Assembly (NCBI RefSeq): GCF_000379465.1
Contig: NZ_KB905381.1
Span: forward strand, 776,878 to 840,877
DNA: 64,000 nucleotides
Reading direction: 5' to 3'
Source: Sciscionella marina DSM 45152
GTDB lineage: Bacteria > Actinomycetota > Actinomycetes > Mycobacteriales > Pseudonocardiaceae
The notes beneath the pieces are model-generated. The model had not been told where the DNA came from, searched no databases, and saw only the letters and a list, made by a program, of their open reading frames with translations. Made by a program: the position numbers and the translations under genes. Shown piece after piece: positions 18,488 through 27,369 of this stretch (position 1 is its first letter; each line of letters begins with the position of its first letter).

Positions 18488-18522
18488 GACTTCCGACTCC
18501 GATCGTGGTTGACGATCCCACT

Positions 18523-18555
18523 TTAACGGCGTTAAGGTGTATTTAACAACGTTAA
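18523..18555. promoter_or_regulatory. Two TetR operators, TTAAC-N3-GTTAA
   Basis: TTAACGGCGTTAA at 18523-18535 and TTAACAACGTTAA at 18543-18555 are two 13-bp inverted repeats with identical 5-bp arms, centres 20 bp apart (two helical turns). They lie between the TetR gene and the flavin monooxygenase, and overlap the only AT-rich stretch where both promoters must be. Binding by this TetR is inferred from position and symmetry. Confidence 0.8.
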
Positions 18556-18576
18556 GTTCGGCATGTTGGAGGGGCA

Positions 18577-19977
18577 ATGCAGGTGGATGTCGCGATCATC
18601 GGGGCGGGGCCGACCGGTTTGATGCTCGCCCATGAGCTGCGGCTGGCCGGGGTTTCGGTGGCCGTGCTGGAGCGGAGCACCGAGCGCAGCAGCCAGTCGA
18701 AGGCGCTGAACCTGCAGCCGCGCACCGCCGAGGTGCTCGATATGCGCGGGCTGCTCGATTCGCTGCTGGAGCGGTCGTTCGGCAACATCGCGGACGGGCA
18801 CTTCGCCGCGCTGCCCGAACCGCTGCGGTACGGGGGCTGGCGGACCCGGCACGATCACCAGGTCGGCATCGCCCAGACCGACACCGAGCGGGCACTCGAG
18901 GCGGCCGTGGCCGAGGTGGTCCGGCGCGGCCGCGAGCTGACCGGGCTGGACCAGGGGCCGGACGAGGTGACCGTGCAGCTGGCCGATGGCGAGGAGGTGA
19001 CCGCGCGCTGGCTGGTCGCCGCGGACGGCGGGCGCAGCACGGTGCGCAAACTGCTCGGCACCCCGTTCGACGGCCGCGACGCCCGGACCTGCGCGGTGGT
19101 CGCGGACATCACGCTTGCCAGTGGTGCCGAGACGTTGCCGAGCGAGTTCCGGTCGATGCGCGCGTTCACCGGAACCGTGGAGACCTGGACGCCGCTGTAC
19201 CCGATCGGCGGCGGCAAGTACCGCATCATGCTCATCGGCGAACGCCAGCAGCGGGCGGCCAAGGACGATCCGGTCACCGAGGAGGAGATCCGGGAAGGGC
19301 TCGCCGCGGTGCACGGCGATCAGGTCACCCTCGGTGAGCTGCTCATCGGTTCGCGGTTCACCGACGCCAACCGCCAGGTGCGGAACTACCGTGAGGGCCG
19401 GGTGTTCTACGCGGGCGACGCGGCCCACATCCACCTGCCCGCCGGTGGTCAGGGGCTCAACCTCGGCGTGCAGGACGCGGTCAATCTCGGCTGGAAGCTC
19501 GCCGCGGTGCTGCGCGGGGAAGCTCCGGAAACCCTGCTGGACAGCTACCACGCCGAGCGGCACCCGGTCGGTGCGCGAGTACTGCAGAACACCAGGGCGC
19601 AGGGCATCCTCATCGGGCTCGCCAGGGATCCGGACGGCACGGCGCTGCGCGAGACCTTCACGACCCTGATGGAGTTCCCCGAGGTGAACCGGTACCTGGC
19701 CGGGATGGTTTCCGGGCTGGACATCCGGTACCCGAGCGACTGCGGGCACGAACTCGCCGGGCAGCGGCTGATCGACTACGACCTCGCCGACGGTGGGCGC
19801 ACCTTCGAACGAATGCGGAGCGGAGAATGGGTCGCCCTCACCGCGCAGGAGGCTCCGAAACTGGAGGCCGAGGCGGTGCTTGTGCGCCCGGACGGATACG
19901 TGCACTGGGCGGGTGAGCGCGCGGGACTCGAGGCCGCGCTGGCCACCCGGTTCGGCTCGGTCCCGGTCACCACATAG
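18577..19977 (+). CDS. FAD-dependent aromatic monooxygenase (PHBH/Rox-like)
   Basis: 466 residues; ATG at 18577 with GGAGGGG 5 nt upstream. The three class A flavoprotein hydroxylase signatures are present: GxGxxG at 9-14 (VAIIGAGPTGLMLAHELRLA), the DG motif in WLVAADGGRSTVRKLLG, and GD in VFYAGDAAHIHLPAGGQGLN. Length and motifs resemble rifampicin monooxygenases and aromatic polyketide hydroxylases, so it probably hydroxylates an aromatic ring using NADPH and O2. It is divergent from the TetR regulator through the double operator and is followed by purN, whose promoter overlaps its stop codon. Confidence 0.9.
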   Translation: MQVDVAIIGAGPTGLMLAHELRLAGVSVAVLERSTERSSQSKALNLQPRTAEVLDMRGLLDSLLERSFGNIADGHFAALPEPLRYGGWRTRHDHQVGIAQTDTERALEAAVAEVVRRGRELTGLDQGPDEVTVQLADGEEVTARWLVAADGGRSTVRKLLGTPFDGRDARTCAVVADITLASGAETLPSEFRSMRAFTGTVETWTPLYPIGGGKYRIMLIGERQQRAAKDDPVTEEEIREGLAAVHGDQVTLGELLIGSRFTDANRQVRNYREGRVFYAGDAAHIHLPAGGQGLNLGVQDAVNLGWKLAAVLRGEAPETLLDSYHAERHPVGARVLQNTRAQGILIGLARDPDGTALRETFTTLMEFPEVNRYLAGMVSGLDIRYPSDCGHELAGQRLIDYDLADGGRTFERMRSGEWVALTAQEAPKLEAEAVLVRPDGYVHWAGERAGLEAALATRFGSVPVTT

Positions 19978-19980
19978 GGT
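19975..19980 (+). promoter_or_regulatory. -10 hexamer for leaderless purN transcript
   Basis: TAGGGT overlaps the TAG stop of the monooxygenase gene and ends 7 nt before the GTG of purN. No Shine-Dalgarno sequence is present, so a leaderless purNH mRNA is likely. Confidence 0.45.
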
Positions 19981-19987
19981 TAGGTAC

Positions 19988-20623
19988 GTGCAGACCCAGT
20001 TGGCCGACGGCACCATCGTGCTGCCGCCGACCGCTCGGGTCGTCGTGCTGGTCTCCGGTTCGGGAACTCTGCTGCAGGCGCTGCTCGACGACCCCTCCCT
20101 TCCGGTGCGCGTGGTCGCGGTCGGTGCGGACCGGCCCGGGATCGAGGGCCTGGAGCGGGCGCGGCGGGCGGAGGTGCCCACGTTCGTGACCCGGCTCCGC
20201 GATCATGACGGCCGGGAAGGGTGGGACACCGCGCTGGCCGAGGCGGTCGCCGCGCACGAACCCGACCTGATCGTCTCGGCCGGGTTCATGAAGATCCTCG
20301 GGTCGGTGTTCCTCGACCGGTTCGCGCCACGGGTGATCAACACGCATCCGGCGCTGCTGCCCGCCTTCCCCGGTGCGCACGCGGTGCGCGAGGCGCTCGA
20401 CTACGGTGTGCGGGTGACGGGCTCGACGGTGCACCTCGTCGACGGCGGAACCGACACCGGTCCGATCCTCGCGCAGGAACCCGTCCCGATCGCACCCGGC
20501 GATGACGAACAGACCTTGCACGACCGGATCAAGGCCGCCGAACGGCGGCTGCTCGTGGCGACCGTGACACGACTCGTGCACGAAGGCTGCACGATCAAGG
20601 GACGAAGGGTGGAATTCCCGTGA
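19988..20623 (+). CDS. purN: Phosphoribosylglycinamide formyltransferase
   Basis: 211 residues with a GTG start. The formyl-THF-dependent GART fold is shown by [18 protein letters not shown] (GAR phosphate loop), [20 protein letters not shown] (catalytic Asn and His) and [15 protein letters not shown] (catalytic Asp). It converts GAR and 10-formyl-THF to FGAR in purine synthesis. The stop overlaps the GTG of purH (GTGA), so the two are translationally coupled, the usual actinobacterial order. Confidence 0.97.
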   Translation: MQTQLADGTIVLPPTARVVVLVSGSGTLLQALLDDPSLPVRVVAVGADRPGIEGLERARRAEVPTFVTRLRDHDGREGWDTALAEAVAAHEPDLIVSAGFMKILGSVFLDRFAPRVINTHPALLPAFPGAHAVREALDYGVRVTGSTVHLVDGGTDTGPILAQEPVPIAPGDDEQTLHDRIKAAERRLLVATVTRLVHEGCTIKGRRVEFP

Positions 20624-22143
20624 CCGAAGTACGGCGCGCGCTGATCGGGGTCTCCGACAAGCGCGGACTGCTCGAGCTGGCGACCGGACTGCACGCCGCC
20701 GGTGTGGAGATCGTCTCGACCGGGGGCACCGCGCGCACCATCGCCGACGCGGGCGTCCCGGTCACCAAGGTCGAGGAGCTGACCGGTTTCCCGGAGAGCT
20801 TCGACGGCCGGGTCAAGACCCTGCATCCGCGGGTGCACGCCGGGCTGCTCGCCGACACCACCGAGGCCGCGCACCGCGAACAGCTCGAGCGCCTGGACAT
20901 CGCCGCCTTCGAACTGCTCGTGGTGAACCTCTACCCGTTCGCCGAGACCGTGGCCTCCGGGGCGGGCGAGCAGGACTGCGTGGAGCAGATCGACATCGGT
21001 GGTCCGGCCATGGTGCGCGCCGCCGCGAAGAACCACCGCAACGTCGCCGTCGTGGTCGATCCGGGGCGCTACGACTGGGTGCTGGACCGGGTGCGCGCGG
21101 GCGGATTCTCCTTCGAGGAGCGCCGGGCGCTGGCCGCGGACGCGTACCGGCACACCGCCTCCTATGACGTGGCGGTCGCGAACTGGTTCGGCCAGGTCCT
21201 CGAGGACGACTCGTGGACCGGGGCGACCTGGCAGCGCAGCGCCGAACTGCGGTACGGGGAGAACCCGCACCAGGCTGCCGCGCTCTACACCGATGGCAGC
21301 GGGTCCGGTCTCGCCGGTGCGGAACAGTGGCACGGCAAAGAGATGTCCTACAACAACTACGTGGACGCCGACGCCGCCTGGCGCGCCGCCTTCGACCACG
21401 CGGACCCGTGCGTGGCGATCATCAAGCACGCCAACCCGTGCGGTATCGCCGTCGCCGAGGACCTCGCCGAGGCGCACCGCAAGGCGCACGCCTGCGATCC
21501 GACCTCGGCCTTCGGCGGAGTGATCGCGGTCAACGGCGAGGTGAGCGTGGCGCTCGCCGAACAGGTCGCCGAGATCTTCACCGAGGTCATCGTCGCGCCT
21601 TCCTATGCCGAGGGTGCGGTGGATGTGTTGTCCCGCAAGAAGAACATCCGCATACTGCGCGCCACCCGGAGCCCGCTGGCCGCCGAGCAGCGGCGCATCT
21701 CCGGTGGGCTGCTCGTGCAGTCGGCCGACGCGATCGACGCGGAGGGGGACACGGCGAAGGACTGGACGCTCGCCTGTGGGGAGGCCGTGGACGCGGCCAC
21801 CCTTGCCGATCTCGAGTTCGCCTGGCGCGGGGTGCGTGCGGTGAAGTCGAACGCCATCCTGCTCGCCGCCGACCGGGCCACCGTCGGTGTCGGCATGGGA
21901 CAGGTCAACCGCGTCGACTCCGCGCGGCTCGCGGTGCAGCGCGCGGGGGAACGGGTCAACGGCTCGGTCGCCGCCTCGGACGCGTTCTTCCCCTTCCCGG
22001 ATGGGCTCGAGGTGCTCACCGAGGCCGGGGTGCGCGCGGTGGTGCAGCCGGGCGGCTCGGTACGCGATGAGGCGGTCATCGAGGCCGCGCGCAAGGCGGG
22101 GATCACGATGTACTTCACCGGAACCCGGCACTTCTTCCACTGA
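20620..22143 (+). CDS. purH: Bifunctional AICAR formyltransferase / IMP cyclohydrolase
   Basis: 507 residues, normal for the family. The N-terminal MGS-like cyclohydrolase domain (residues 1 to about 140) starts [18 protein letters not shown] and includes [14 protein letters not shown]. The AICAR transformylase domain follows, with [13 protein letters not shown] and [14 protein letters not shown] (catalytic Lys-His), ending [14 protein letters not shown]. It catalyses the last two steps to IMP. It overlaps purN by 4 bp and is convergent with an NmrA-like gene 21 bp away. Confidence 0.98.
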   Translation: MTEVRRALIGVSDKRGLLELATGLHAAGVEIVSTGGTARTIADAGVPVTKVEELTGFPESFDGRVKTLHPRVHAGLLADTTEAAHREQLERLDIAAFELLVVNLYPFAETVASGAGEQDCVEQIDIGGPAMVRAAAKNHRNVAVVVDPGRYDWVLDRVRAGGFSFEERRALAADAYRHTASYDVAVANWFGQVLEDDSWTGATWQRSAELRYGENPHQAAALYTDGSGSGLAGAEQWHGKEMSYNNYVDADAAWRAAFDHADPCVAIIKHANPCGIAVAEDLAEAHRKAHACDPTSAFGGVIAVNGEVSVALAEQVAEIFTEVIVAPSYAEGAVDVLSRKKNIRILRATRSPLAAEQRRISGGLLVQSADAIDAEGDTAKDWTLACGEAVDAATLADLEFAWRGVRAVKSNAILLAADRATVGVGMGQVNRVDSARLAVQRAGERVNGSVAASDAFFPFPDGLEVLTEAGVRAVVQPGGSVRDEAVIEAARKAGITMYFTGTRHFFH

Positions 22144-22164
22144 GCACCGGGATCCGGGAACCGC

Positions 22165-23013
22165 TCAGCGGAAGGCGGCGAGGTTCTCGGTGAGGAAGGC
22201 GCGCAGGCTGCGTGGCGGGGTTCCGGTGATGGCGGCGACGTCATCGGTGCGCCACGCCGCATCGCCGTCGGCGATCAGGCCGAACACCTGAGCGTTGGAG
22301 CTCGCGACGGCCTCGGGAACGCCCGCCTCGATCATCGCCTCGCGGTGCTGCGCGGGGGAGATGCGGCGGTACTCGATCTCCCGGCCCAGCGCGTGGGTCA
22401 GCTCCTCGGCGACCTCGGTGTAGCCGATCAGTTCGGGGCCGGTGAGCAGATAGGTCCGGCCCGCGTGCTTTTCCGGCGTGGCGGCGCACGCCGCCGCGGT
22501 GGCACCGACATCGCGGGCGTCGACCATCGCGAACCGGCCGTCGCCTGCCGACATCGTGAATCCGGCCGTCTGCCCGATCGTCGGTGCGATGGCGAACAGG
22601 TTCTGCATGAACAGGTTCGGGGCGAGCAGCGTGTACGCGAGCCCGGTCGAGGCCAGGTGTGCCTCGATCCGCGCGTGGTCGCGGCGGCGCTCGACCGGGG
22701 AGTCGGCCGCGGCCTTGTGATTGGTGACCTTGACCAGGTGCGTCACCCCGTTGCCGACGGCGCTGTCGATGACCGCGATCTCCTGATCCGGCCGGGACGG
22801 GGTGACGAGCAGGACGGTGTCGACGCCGCGCATGGCCGCGTCGAGGGTCTCGGGCCGGTCGAAGTCACCGACGGCGATGTCGACCTCCGCCGCCTCCTCG
22901 TAGCTCGCGCGGGACGGATCGCGGACCAGCGCACGCGTGGGGTGCTGCCGCGCGGCGAGCATCCGGACCGCTTCCGCGCCGACTTTTCCGGTCGCTCCGG
23001 TGACCAGGATCAT
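22165..23013 (-). CDS. NmrA-family NAD(P)-dependent oxidoreductase
   Basis: 282 residues from the ATG at 23013. The start MILVTGATGKVGAEAVRMLAA is the Rossmann GxxGxxG, followed by AHHLASTG-type substrate strand LAYTLLAPNLFMQNLF and YLLTGPELIGYTEVAEELTHALG, as in QorB/NmrA-like quinone or redox-sensing proteins. It is similar in plan to the reductase domain fused to the MFS transporter at 6.4-7.2 kb. It lies convergent to purH with no obvious operon partner. Whether it is an enzyme or a nucleotide sensor is open. Confidence 0.85.
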   Translation of the reverse strand: MILVTGATGKVGAEAVRMLAARQHPTRALVRDPSRASYEEAAEVDIAVGDFDRPETLDAAMRGVDTVLLVTPSRPDQEIAVIDSAVGNGVTHLVKVTNHKAAADSPVERRRDHARIEAHLASTGLAYTLLAPNLFMQNLFAIAPTIGQTAGFTMSAGDGRFAMVDARDVGATAAACAATPEKHAGRTYLLTGPELIGYTEVAEELTHALGREIEYRRISPAQHREAMIEAGVPEAVASSNAQVFGLIADGDAAWRTDDVAAITGTPPRSLRAFLTENLAAFR

Positions 23014-23116
23014 GACTCCGATCCTGCTCGCCCCGGCTTCTCGTGTGAAGAAGGCACTTGCCGGGTACGGAGGCACCGGATGGATACCGGCGGGAGCGCA
23101 CGGACGCTCGGCTCCG

Positions 23117-23305
23117 CTACCGGCGATCGCCCATCATGCAGGGCTCGACCAGGTCCACGCCCGGGCGGATCCGGGCCGCACGAGCCAGCCTGCGCTGCGC
23201 GCGCGTCGGTTTGTCCGCCCAGGCCCGTGCCCAGCGGACCGCGAGGGCGGCGAGCGCGAGGCCGAGCAGTGTTTCGATCGCGAAGACGGCGAGGACGGTA
23301 CTCAT
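23117..23305 (-). CDS. Small single-TM protein of unknown function
   Basis: 62 residues from the ATG at 23305; an in-frame GTG/ATG 22 codons upstream is less likely because it runs into the LysR promoter. The N-terminal hydrophobic helix STVLAVFAIETLLGLALAALAV is followed by a strongly basic stretch (KPTRAQRRLARAARIR), so the C terminus should be cytoplasmic. I recognise no family. It is divergent from the LysR regulator by 73 bp and may be its target. Confidence 0.5.
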   Translation of the reverse strand: MSTVLAVFAIETLLGLALAALAVRWARAWADKPTRAQRRLARAARIRPGVDLVEPCMMGDRR

Positions 23306-23343
23306 GCCTTCAGACTGTGCCCGCAGACCGTGAACGTCCAGGT

Positions 23344-23357
23344 TGACTTTTTTGTCA
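23344..23357. promoter_or_regulatory. TGAC-N6-GTCA inverted repeat upstream of lysR-type gene
   Basis: TGACTTTTTTGTCA is a perfect 4-bp-arm inverted repeat around a T6 tract, 22 bp before the LysR-type start and in the gap to the divergent small membrane-protein gene. LysR regulators typically bind such interrupted dyads near their own promoter. Assignment is positional. Confidence 0.4.
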
Positions 23358-23378
23358 GTACCGTGAAGCATCGGCTAC

Positions 23379-24290
23379 ATGATCGATTTGCGCAGGTTGC
23401 ACGTGCTGCGCGCGGTCGACCACTACGGCTCGGTGACCGCGGCCGCGCATGCCTTGCACTTCACGCCCTCGGCTGCCTCGCAGCAGATCCGCCAGCTCGG
23501 CAGGGAGCTCGGGGTGACCCTGCTGGAGCCCGCGGGGCGCAAGGTCCGGCTCACCCCGAGCGCGCTCAGCCTGCTCGCGCACGCCGATGCGATCCACGAA
23601 CGGTGGGAACGGGCGGAGATCGAACTGCACTCCGAATGGCAGGAGGCGGCCGGACTGCTGCGGCTCTCCGCGTTTCCCACCGCGCTGTCCAGCCTGCTCG
23701 CGCCCGCCTGCGCGCGGCTGCGCGAACGGCATCCGCGGCTGCAGGTGCGGCTGCGTGAGGACCCGGTGCACGAGACCTTCAACCTGCTCTTCGAGGGTGT
23801 GGTCGAGCTCGGTGTGGTGGAGATGACCCCGGACAATCCCACGCTGGGGGATCCGCGGTTCGATCAGCGCCCGCTGCTCGACGACCCGTTCGACCTCGTG
23901 GTGCGCGCCGATCACGCGGTGGCCGGGCGGGACCGGATCGACCTGATCGAGTTGGCCGACGAGGACTGGATCGTGCCGCCCGAGGTCGTGCCGTGCCGGG
24001 CCCAGACGCTCGCGGCGTGCACGGCGGCCGGGTTCACCCCGACGATCGCGCACGAGGCCGTGGAATGGTTCGCCACCGGGGCACTGGTCGCGAACGGTCT
24101 CGGTGTGGCGCTCGTACCGCGCATGGTGCACATCCCGCCGCACCTGCCCGTGGTTCGCGTGCCGTGCGCGGGCAACCCCAGCCGCAAACTGCTCACCGCC
24201 ACCCGCAGGGGAGCGCGCGGGCACCCGGGAGTCGCGGCCGCCGTGGAGATGCTCGAGGAGCTCGCCCCGACCGCGGTCGCGGAACCGTGA
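23379..24290 (+). CDS. LysR-family transcriptional regulator
   Basis: 303 residues. The N-terminal winged helix (MIDLRRLHVLRAVDHYGSVT, then AAAHALHFTPSAASQQIRQL) is the LysR DNA-binding domain, and a periplasmic-binding-protein-like effector domain occupies about 90-290. The FTPSAASQQIRQLGRELG form is that of the actinobacterial subgroup regulating exporters and amino-acid genes. It is divergent from a 62-residue membrane protein, and a dyad lies in the gap. The effector is unknown. Confidence 0.9.
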   Translation: MIDLRRLHVLRAVDHYGSVTAAAHALHFTPSAASQQIRQLGRELGVTLLEPAGRKVRLTPSALSLLAHADAIHERWERAEIELHSEWQEAAGLLRLSAFPTALSSLLAPACARLRERHPRLQVRLREDPVHETFNLLFEGVVELGVVEMTPDNPTLGDPRFDQRPLLDDPFDLVVRADHAVAGRDRIDLIELADEDWIVPPEVVPCRAQTLAACTAAGFTPTIAHEAVEWFATGALVANGLGVALVPRMVHIPPHLPVVRVPCAGNPSRKLLTATRRGARGHPGVAAAVEMLEELAPTAVAEP

Positions 24291-24306
24291 GTGTGCGGTG
24301 TCCCGC

Positions 24307-24696
24307 CTAGAACCCGAACTTGACGACTTTCTCCGGGAAGATGCGCACCGTGACCAGCGCGGCGCCGTCGGTCGGATAGTCCTTGCCGGTGTAGCTGTGC
24401 GCCAGCTCGGCGATCAGCTGATCGGCTCCTTGTTCGGTCAGCTTCGCCGTTCCGCGGATCTCCACCGCCTTGTACGGATCCTCGGCATCGGTGACCGCGA
24501 GGCTGATCCGCGGATCGCGGGCGAGATCGCGGCCCTTGCGCGCGTCGCGGCCGGTGACGAACACGACCGTGTCGCCGTCACGGCGCGCCCACACCACCGA
24601 GGACCGGGGCGCGCCATCGGGTCCGAGGGTGGCCACGCTCGGGAAGATCCGGCCGTCGAGCAGCGTACGGGTGGCTTCGTCGAATGGTGTCGTCAT
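24307..24696 (-). CDS. PPOX-class (F420/FMN-binding split-barrel) oxidoreductase
   Basis: 129 residues from the ATG at 24696, preceded at 7 nt by TACCGT (leaderless type); a GTG three codons upstream is the alternative. The split-barrel signature appears in LLDGRIFPSVATLGPDGAPRSSVVW, then VFVTGRDARKGRDLARDPRISLAV. The C terminus ITVRIFPEKVVKFGF is typical of PPOX-class F420-dependent reductases such as Rv1155-like proteins. It probably reduces small molecules with F420H2 or binds flavin; substrate unknown. It is divergent from the CobC-like operon. Confidence 0.85.
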   Translation of the reverse strand: MTTPFDEATRTLLDGRIFPSVATLGPDGAPRSSVVWARRDGDTVVFVTGRDARKGRDLARDPRISLAVTDAEDPYKAVEIRGTAKLTEQGADQLIAELAHSYTGKDYPTDGAALVTVRIFPEKVVKFGF

Positions 24697-24776
24697 GGCA
24701 GTCACGGTAGCCGTCTCCGCGTTCGCGCCGCCGCCGTCTCAGCGGATGGTGCGGGGTTACCTAGACTGAGGCTCCT

Positions 24777-25838
24777 ATGACTCGCGAAATCCGGGAATCC
24801 GCGCCCGCCGACCCACTGCGGCACCACGGGGATGCCGAGGCCGAGCCCGGCCTGCTCGATTTCGCGGTCAATGTGCGTGCCACCGAACCGCCGCGCTGGC
24901 TGCTCGACCGGCTCGCCGCCGAACTGCCCGGTCTCGCGCGCTACCCCTCGGCGCGGTACGAGGAAGCGGCCCGTGTCGCGGTGGCCGCGCGGCACGGCAG
25001 GGAACCGGAGGAGGTGCTGCCGCTGTCCGGGGCGGCGGAGGCCTTCGCGCTGCTGCCCCGGCTGCATCCGCGGCACGCCGTGGTCGTGCATCCCTCGTTC
25101 ACCGAACCGGAGGCGGCCCTGCGGGCCGCGGACATCCCGGTGCACCGGGTCGTGCTCGAGGAGTCCGAGGGCTTCGCGCTGCGTCCCGACCTGATCCCGG
25201 ACGAGGCCGACCTGGTCATACTCGGCAACCCGACCAATCCGACCGGGCGGCTGCACCACGACGTGGCCGAGCTCGCCCGGCCCGGGAGGCTGCTCGTGGT
25301 GGACGAGGCGTTCGCGGACGCCGTCGAAGGGGAACCGGGATCGGTTGCCGCGCAAGGCATTCCCGGGGTGCTCGTGGTGCGCAGCCTCACCAAGACCTTC
25401 GCCATCGCCGGGCTGCGGGCCGGGTATCTGCTCGGCGAATCGGAACTGCTCGCCCGGTTGCACGCGCACCGTCCACAGTGGCCGGTCGGAACGCTGGGCC
25501 TGGCCGCCATCGCCGAATGCGCGAGCGAACGGGCGGTCCGCGCGGCCGAGCTCGAGGCACGGGAGATCACCGCGGAGCGGGAATGGCTCACCGCCCGGCT
25601 GACCGAACTCGGAGTGCAGGTCTGCGAGCCCGGTGTGGCCCCCTTCCTGCTACTACGCGTCCCGGACGGGGAACGGATGCGGCTTTCCTTGCGGGACAAG
25701 GGGATCGCGGTGCGCCGCTGCGACACCTTCCCGGGTCTCGGCCCGGATCACCTGCGTATCGCCGTGCGCGAGCGGGCACTCGCGTCCCGGCTTCTCGAGG
25801 CCATGGAGGAGGAACTGTGCCGTTACTCGCCGAGGTGA
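24777..25838 (+). CDS. CobC-like PLP-dependent aminotransferase (Rv2231c family)
   Basis: 353 residues; TAGACT ends 9 nt before the ATG. It is a fold-type I aminotransferase, class I/II: LGNPTNPTGRL substrate loop, LLVVDEAFADAVEG with the PLP-Asp, and VVRSLTKTFAIAGLRAGYL with the Schiff-base Lys near 206. Mycobacterial homologues are annotated CobC (threonine-phosphate decarboxylase of the cobalamin pathway), but without cobamide genes around it the reaction is uncertain; histidinol-phosphate aminotransferase-like activity is the alternative. It heads a four-gene operon, overlapping the next gene by 22 bp. Confidence 0.85.
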   Translation: MTREIRESAPADPLRHHGDAEAEPGLLDFAVNVRATEPPRWLLDRLAAELPGLARYPSARYEEAARVAVAARHGREPEEVLPLSGAAEAFALLPRLHPRHAVVVHPSFTEPEAALRAADIPVHRVVLEESEGFALRPDLIPDEADLVILGNPTNPTGRLHHDVAELARPGRLLVVDEAFADAVEGEPGSVAAQGIPGVLVVRSLTKTFAIAGLRAGYLLGESELLARLHAHRPQWPVGTLGLAAIAECASERAVRAAELEAREITAEREWLTARLTELGVQVCEPGVAPFLLLRVPDGERMRLSLRDKGIAVRRCDTFPGLGPDHLRIAVRERALASRLLEAMEEELCRYSPR

Positions 25839-26638
25839 TCAGCGCGCTCGAACGGGCCTATCCGCCCGAACTCGCCGAATCCTGGGACGCGGTCGGGCTG
25901 GTGTGCGGTGATCCGGGCGCCGAGATCGAGCGCGCCCTGGTTTGCGTGGATCCGGTCGCCGAGACCGTCGAGGAGGCGATCGAGCGCGGGGCCGGACTGC
26001 TCGTGGCGCATCATCCGCTGCTGCTGCGCGGGGTGCACGGGGTGCCCGCGGACGACCCCAAGGGCGCGCTGGTGCACCGGTTGATCCGTGCGGGTGTCGC
26101 GCTCTACTGCGCGCACACGAACGCCGACGCGGCCGATCCCGGTGTCTCGGACGCGCTCGCCGCCGCGCTCGGGCTGCGGGTGACCGGTCCGCTCGCCGCG
26201 CAGGAGAACGGCCGCACCGGGATCGGGCGGATCGGCACGCTCGCCGAACCGGAGCCGTTCGCCGCCTTCGTGCGGCGGATCGGAGCCGCCCTGCCCGCCA
26301 CCGCCTGGGGCGTGCGCGGGGCGGGGGACCCGGAACGGCCCATCCGCACCGTCGCGGTCTCCGGTGGCGCAGGGGACTCGTATCTCGGGCTGGCCAGCAA
26401 GCTCGGGGTGGACGCCTATGTGACCGCGGACCTGCGTCACCACCCGGTCGCCGAGCACCTCGCGGTTCCCGGGGCGCCCGCGCTCGTCGACGTGGCGCAC
26501 TGGGCCAGCGAGTGGCCGTGGTGCGCACAGGCGGCCGACGTCATCCGCGACGCTGCGGCGGGTACGGTCGAGACCCTGGTGTCCGGACTGCGGACGGACC
26601 CATGGACGACACACGGCATACAGGAGGCGACACGGTGA
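25817..26638 (+). CDS. Nif3-like dinuclear metal-centre protein (DUF34)
   Basis: 273 residues from the GTG at 25817, preceded by GGAGGAGG inside the CobC-like gene. Metal-binding signatures of the Nif3/YbgI family are visible: LLVAHHPLLLRGVHG, YCAHTNADAADPG, and near the C terminus DVAHWASEWPW with His and Glu. Family members form a hexameric ring with paired metal ions and have been linked to GTP cyclohydrolase-type or damage-repair hydrolysis; the true substrate is unsettled. The stop overlaps the GTG of the zinc-ribbon gene. Confidence 0.9.
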   Translation: MPLLAEVISALERAYPPELAESWDAVGLVCGDPGAEIERALVCVDPVAETVEEAIERGAGLLVAHHPLLLRGVHGVPADDPKGALVHRLIRAGVALYCAHTNADAADPGVSDALAAALGLRVTGPLAAQENGRTGIGRIGTLAEPEPFAAFVRRIGAALPATAWGVRGAGDPERPIRTVAVSGGAGDSYLGLASKLGVDAYVTADLRHHPVAEHLAVPGAPALVDVAHWASEWPWCAQAADVIRDAAAGTVETLVSGLRTDPWTTHGIQEATR

Positions 26639-27369
26639 AGGTTGACCCAGCGGTGCAGGCCCGGCTGCTTGATCTGGCCGAGACCGACGCCGAACTCGGC
26701 CGTATCGAGCACCGCAGGCGAAACCTGCCCGAGCTCGAGGCGCTCAGCGAACTGGAGACGACCCTGCGCGAGCGCCGGGATGCCGTGATCAAGGCTGAGA
26801 CGGCGCTTTCCGATCTCGACGCGGATTCTGCCCGGCAGGAGAAGGACATCGACAGCGTGCGCGCCCGCGAGGAACGGGACCGCAAACTGCTCGATTCCGG
26901 GCTTCCCGGAAAACAGCAGACGGATCTGGAACACGAACTGGAAACGTTGCACCGCCGCCAGTCCGCGCTCGAGGACGATCTGCTCGAGCTCATGGAACGC
27001 CGCGAGGCCGTCGAAGCCGACGTCAAGCACAGCCAGGCCCAGCTGACCGCGACCGAGGAGGACATCGGCAAGGCGAACGAACGCAGGGACACCGCGCTCG
27101 AGGAACTGGACACCAAACAGGCGCGCCGCGACGAGGACCGCGAGCAGCTGCTCGGTGAACTGCCCGCGGAACTGGTCACGCTGTACGAGAAGGTGCGCGC
27201 GCAGCGGGGGATCGGAGCGGCCATGCTGCGCGCCAAACGCTGTGGCGCCTGCCGGCTCGAACTGGACCGCACTGCGCTCGCCGAACTGCGTGACGCCGCG
27301 GCCGACCAGGTGTGCCGCTGCGAAGAATGCGGCGCGATCCTGGTGCGCACCAAGGAATCCGGGCTGTGA
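26635..27369 (+). CDS. CT398-type coiled-coil / zinc-ribbon protein (Rv2229c-like)
   Basis: 244 residues. About residues 10-185 form one long heptad-rich coiled coil, folding back on itself, followed by a C-terminal zinc ribbon with two Cys pairs (CGACRLEL and CRCEECGAIL). This matches the widely conserved CT398/DUF164 family, whose function is unknown and which in other bacteria has been tied to nucleic-acid or flagellar roles. It overlaps both neighbours by 4 bp; the order Nif3-CT398-phosphatase is conserved in mycobacteria. Confidence 0.9.
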   Translation: MKVDPAVQARLLDLAETDAELGRIEHRRRNLPELEALSELETTLRERRDAVIKAETALSDLDADSARQEKDIDSVRAREERDRKLLDSGLPGKQQTDLEHELETLHRRQSALEDDLLELMERREAVEADVKHSQAQLTATEEDIGKANERRDTALEELDTKQARRDEDREQLLGELPAELVTLYEKVRAQRGIGAAMLRAKRCGACRLELDRTALAELRDAAADQVCRCEECGAILVRTKESGL

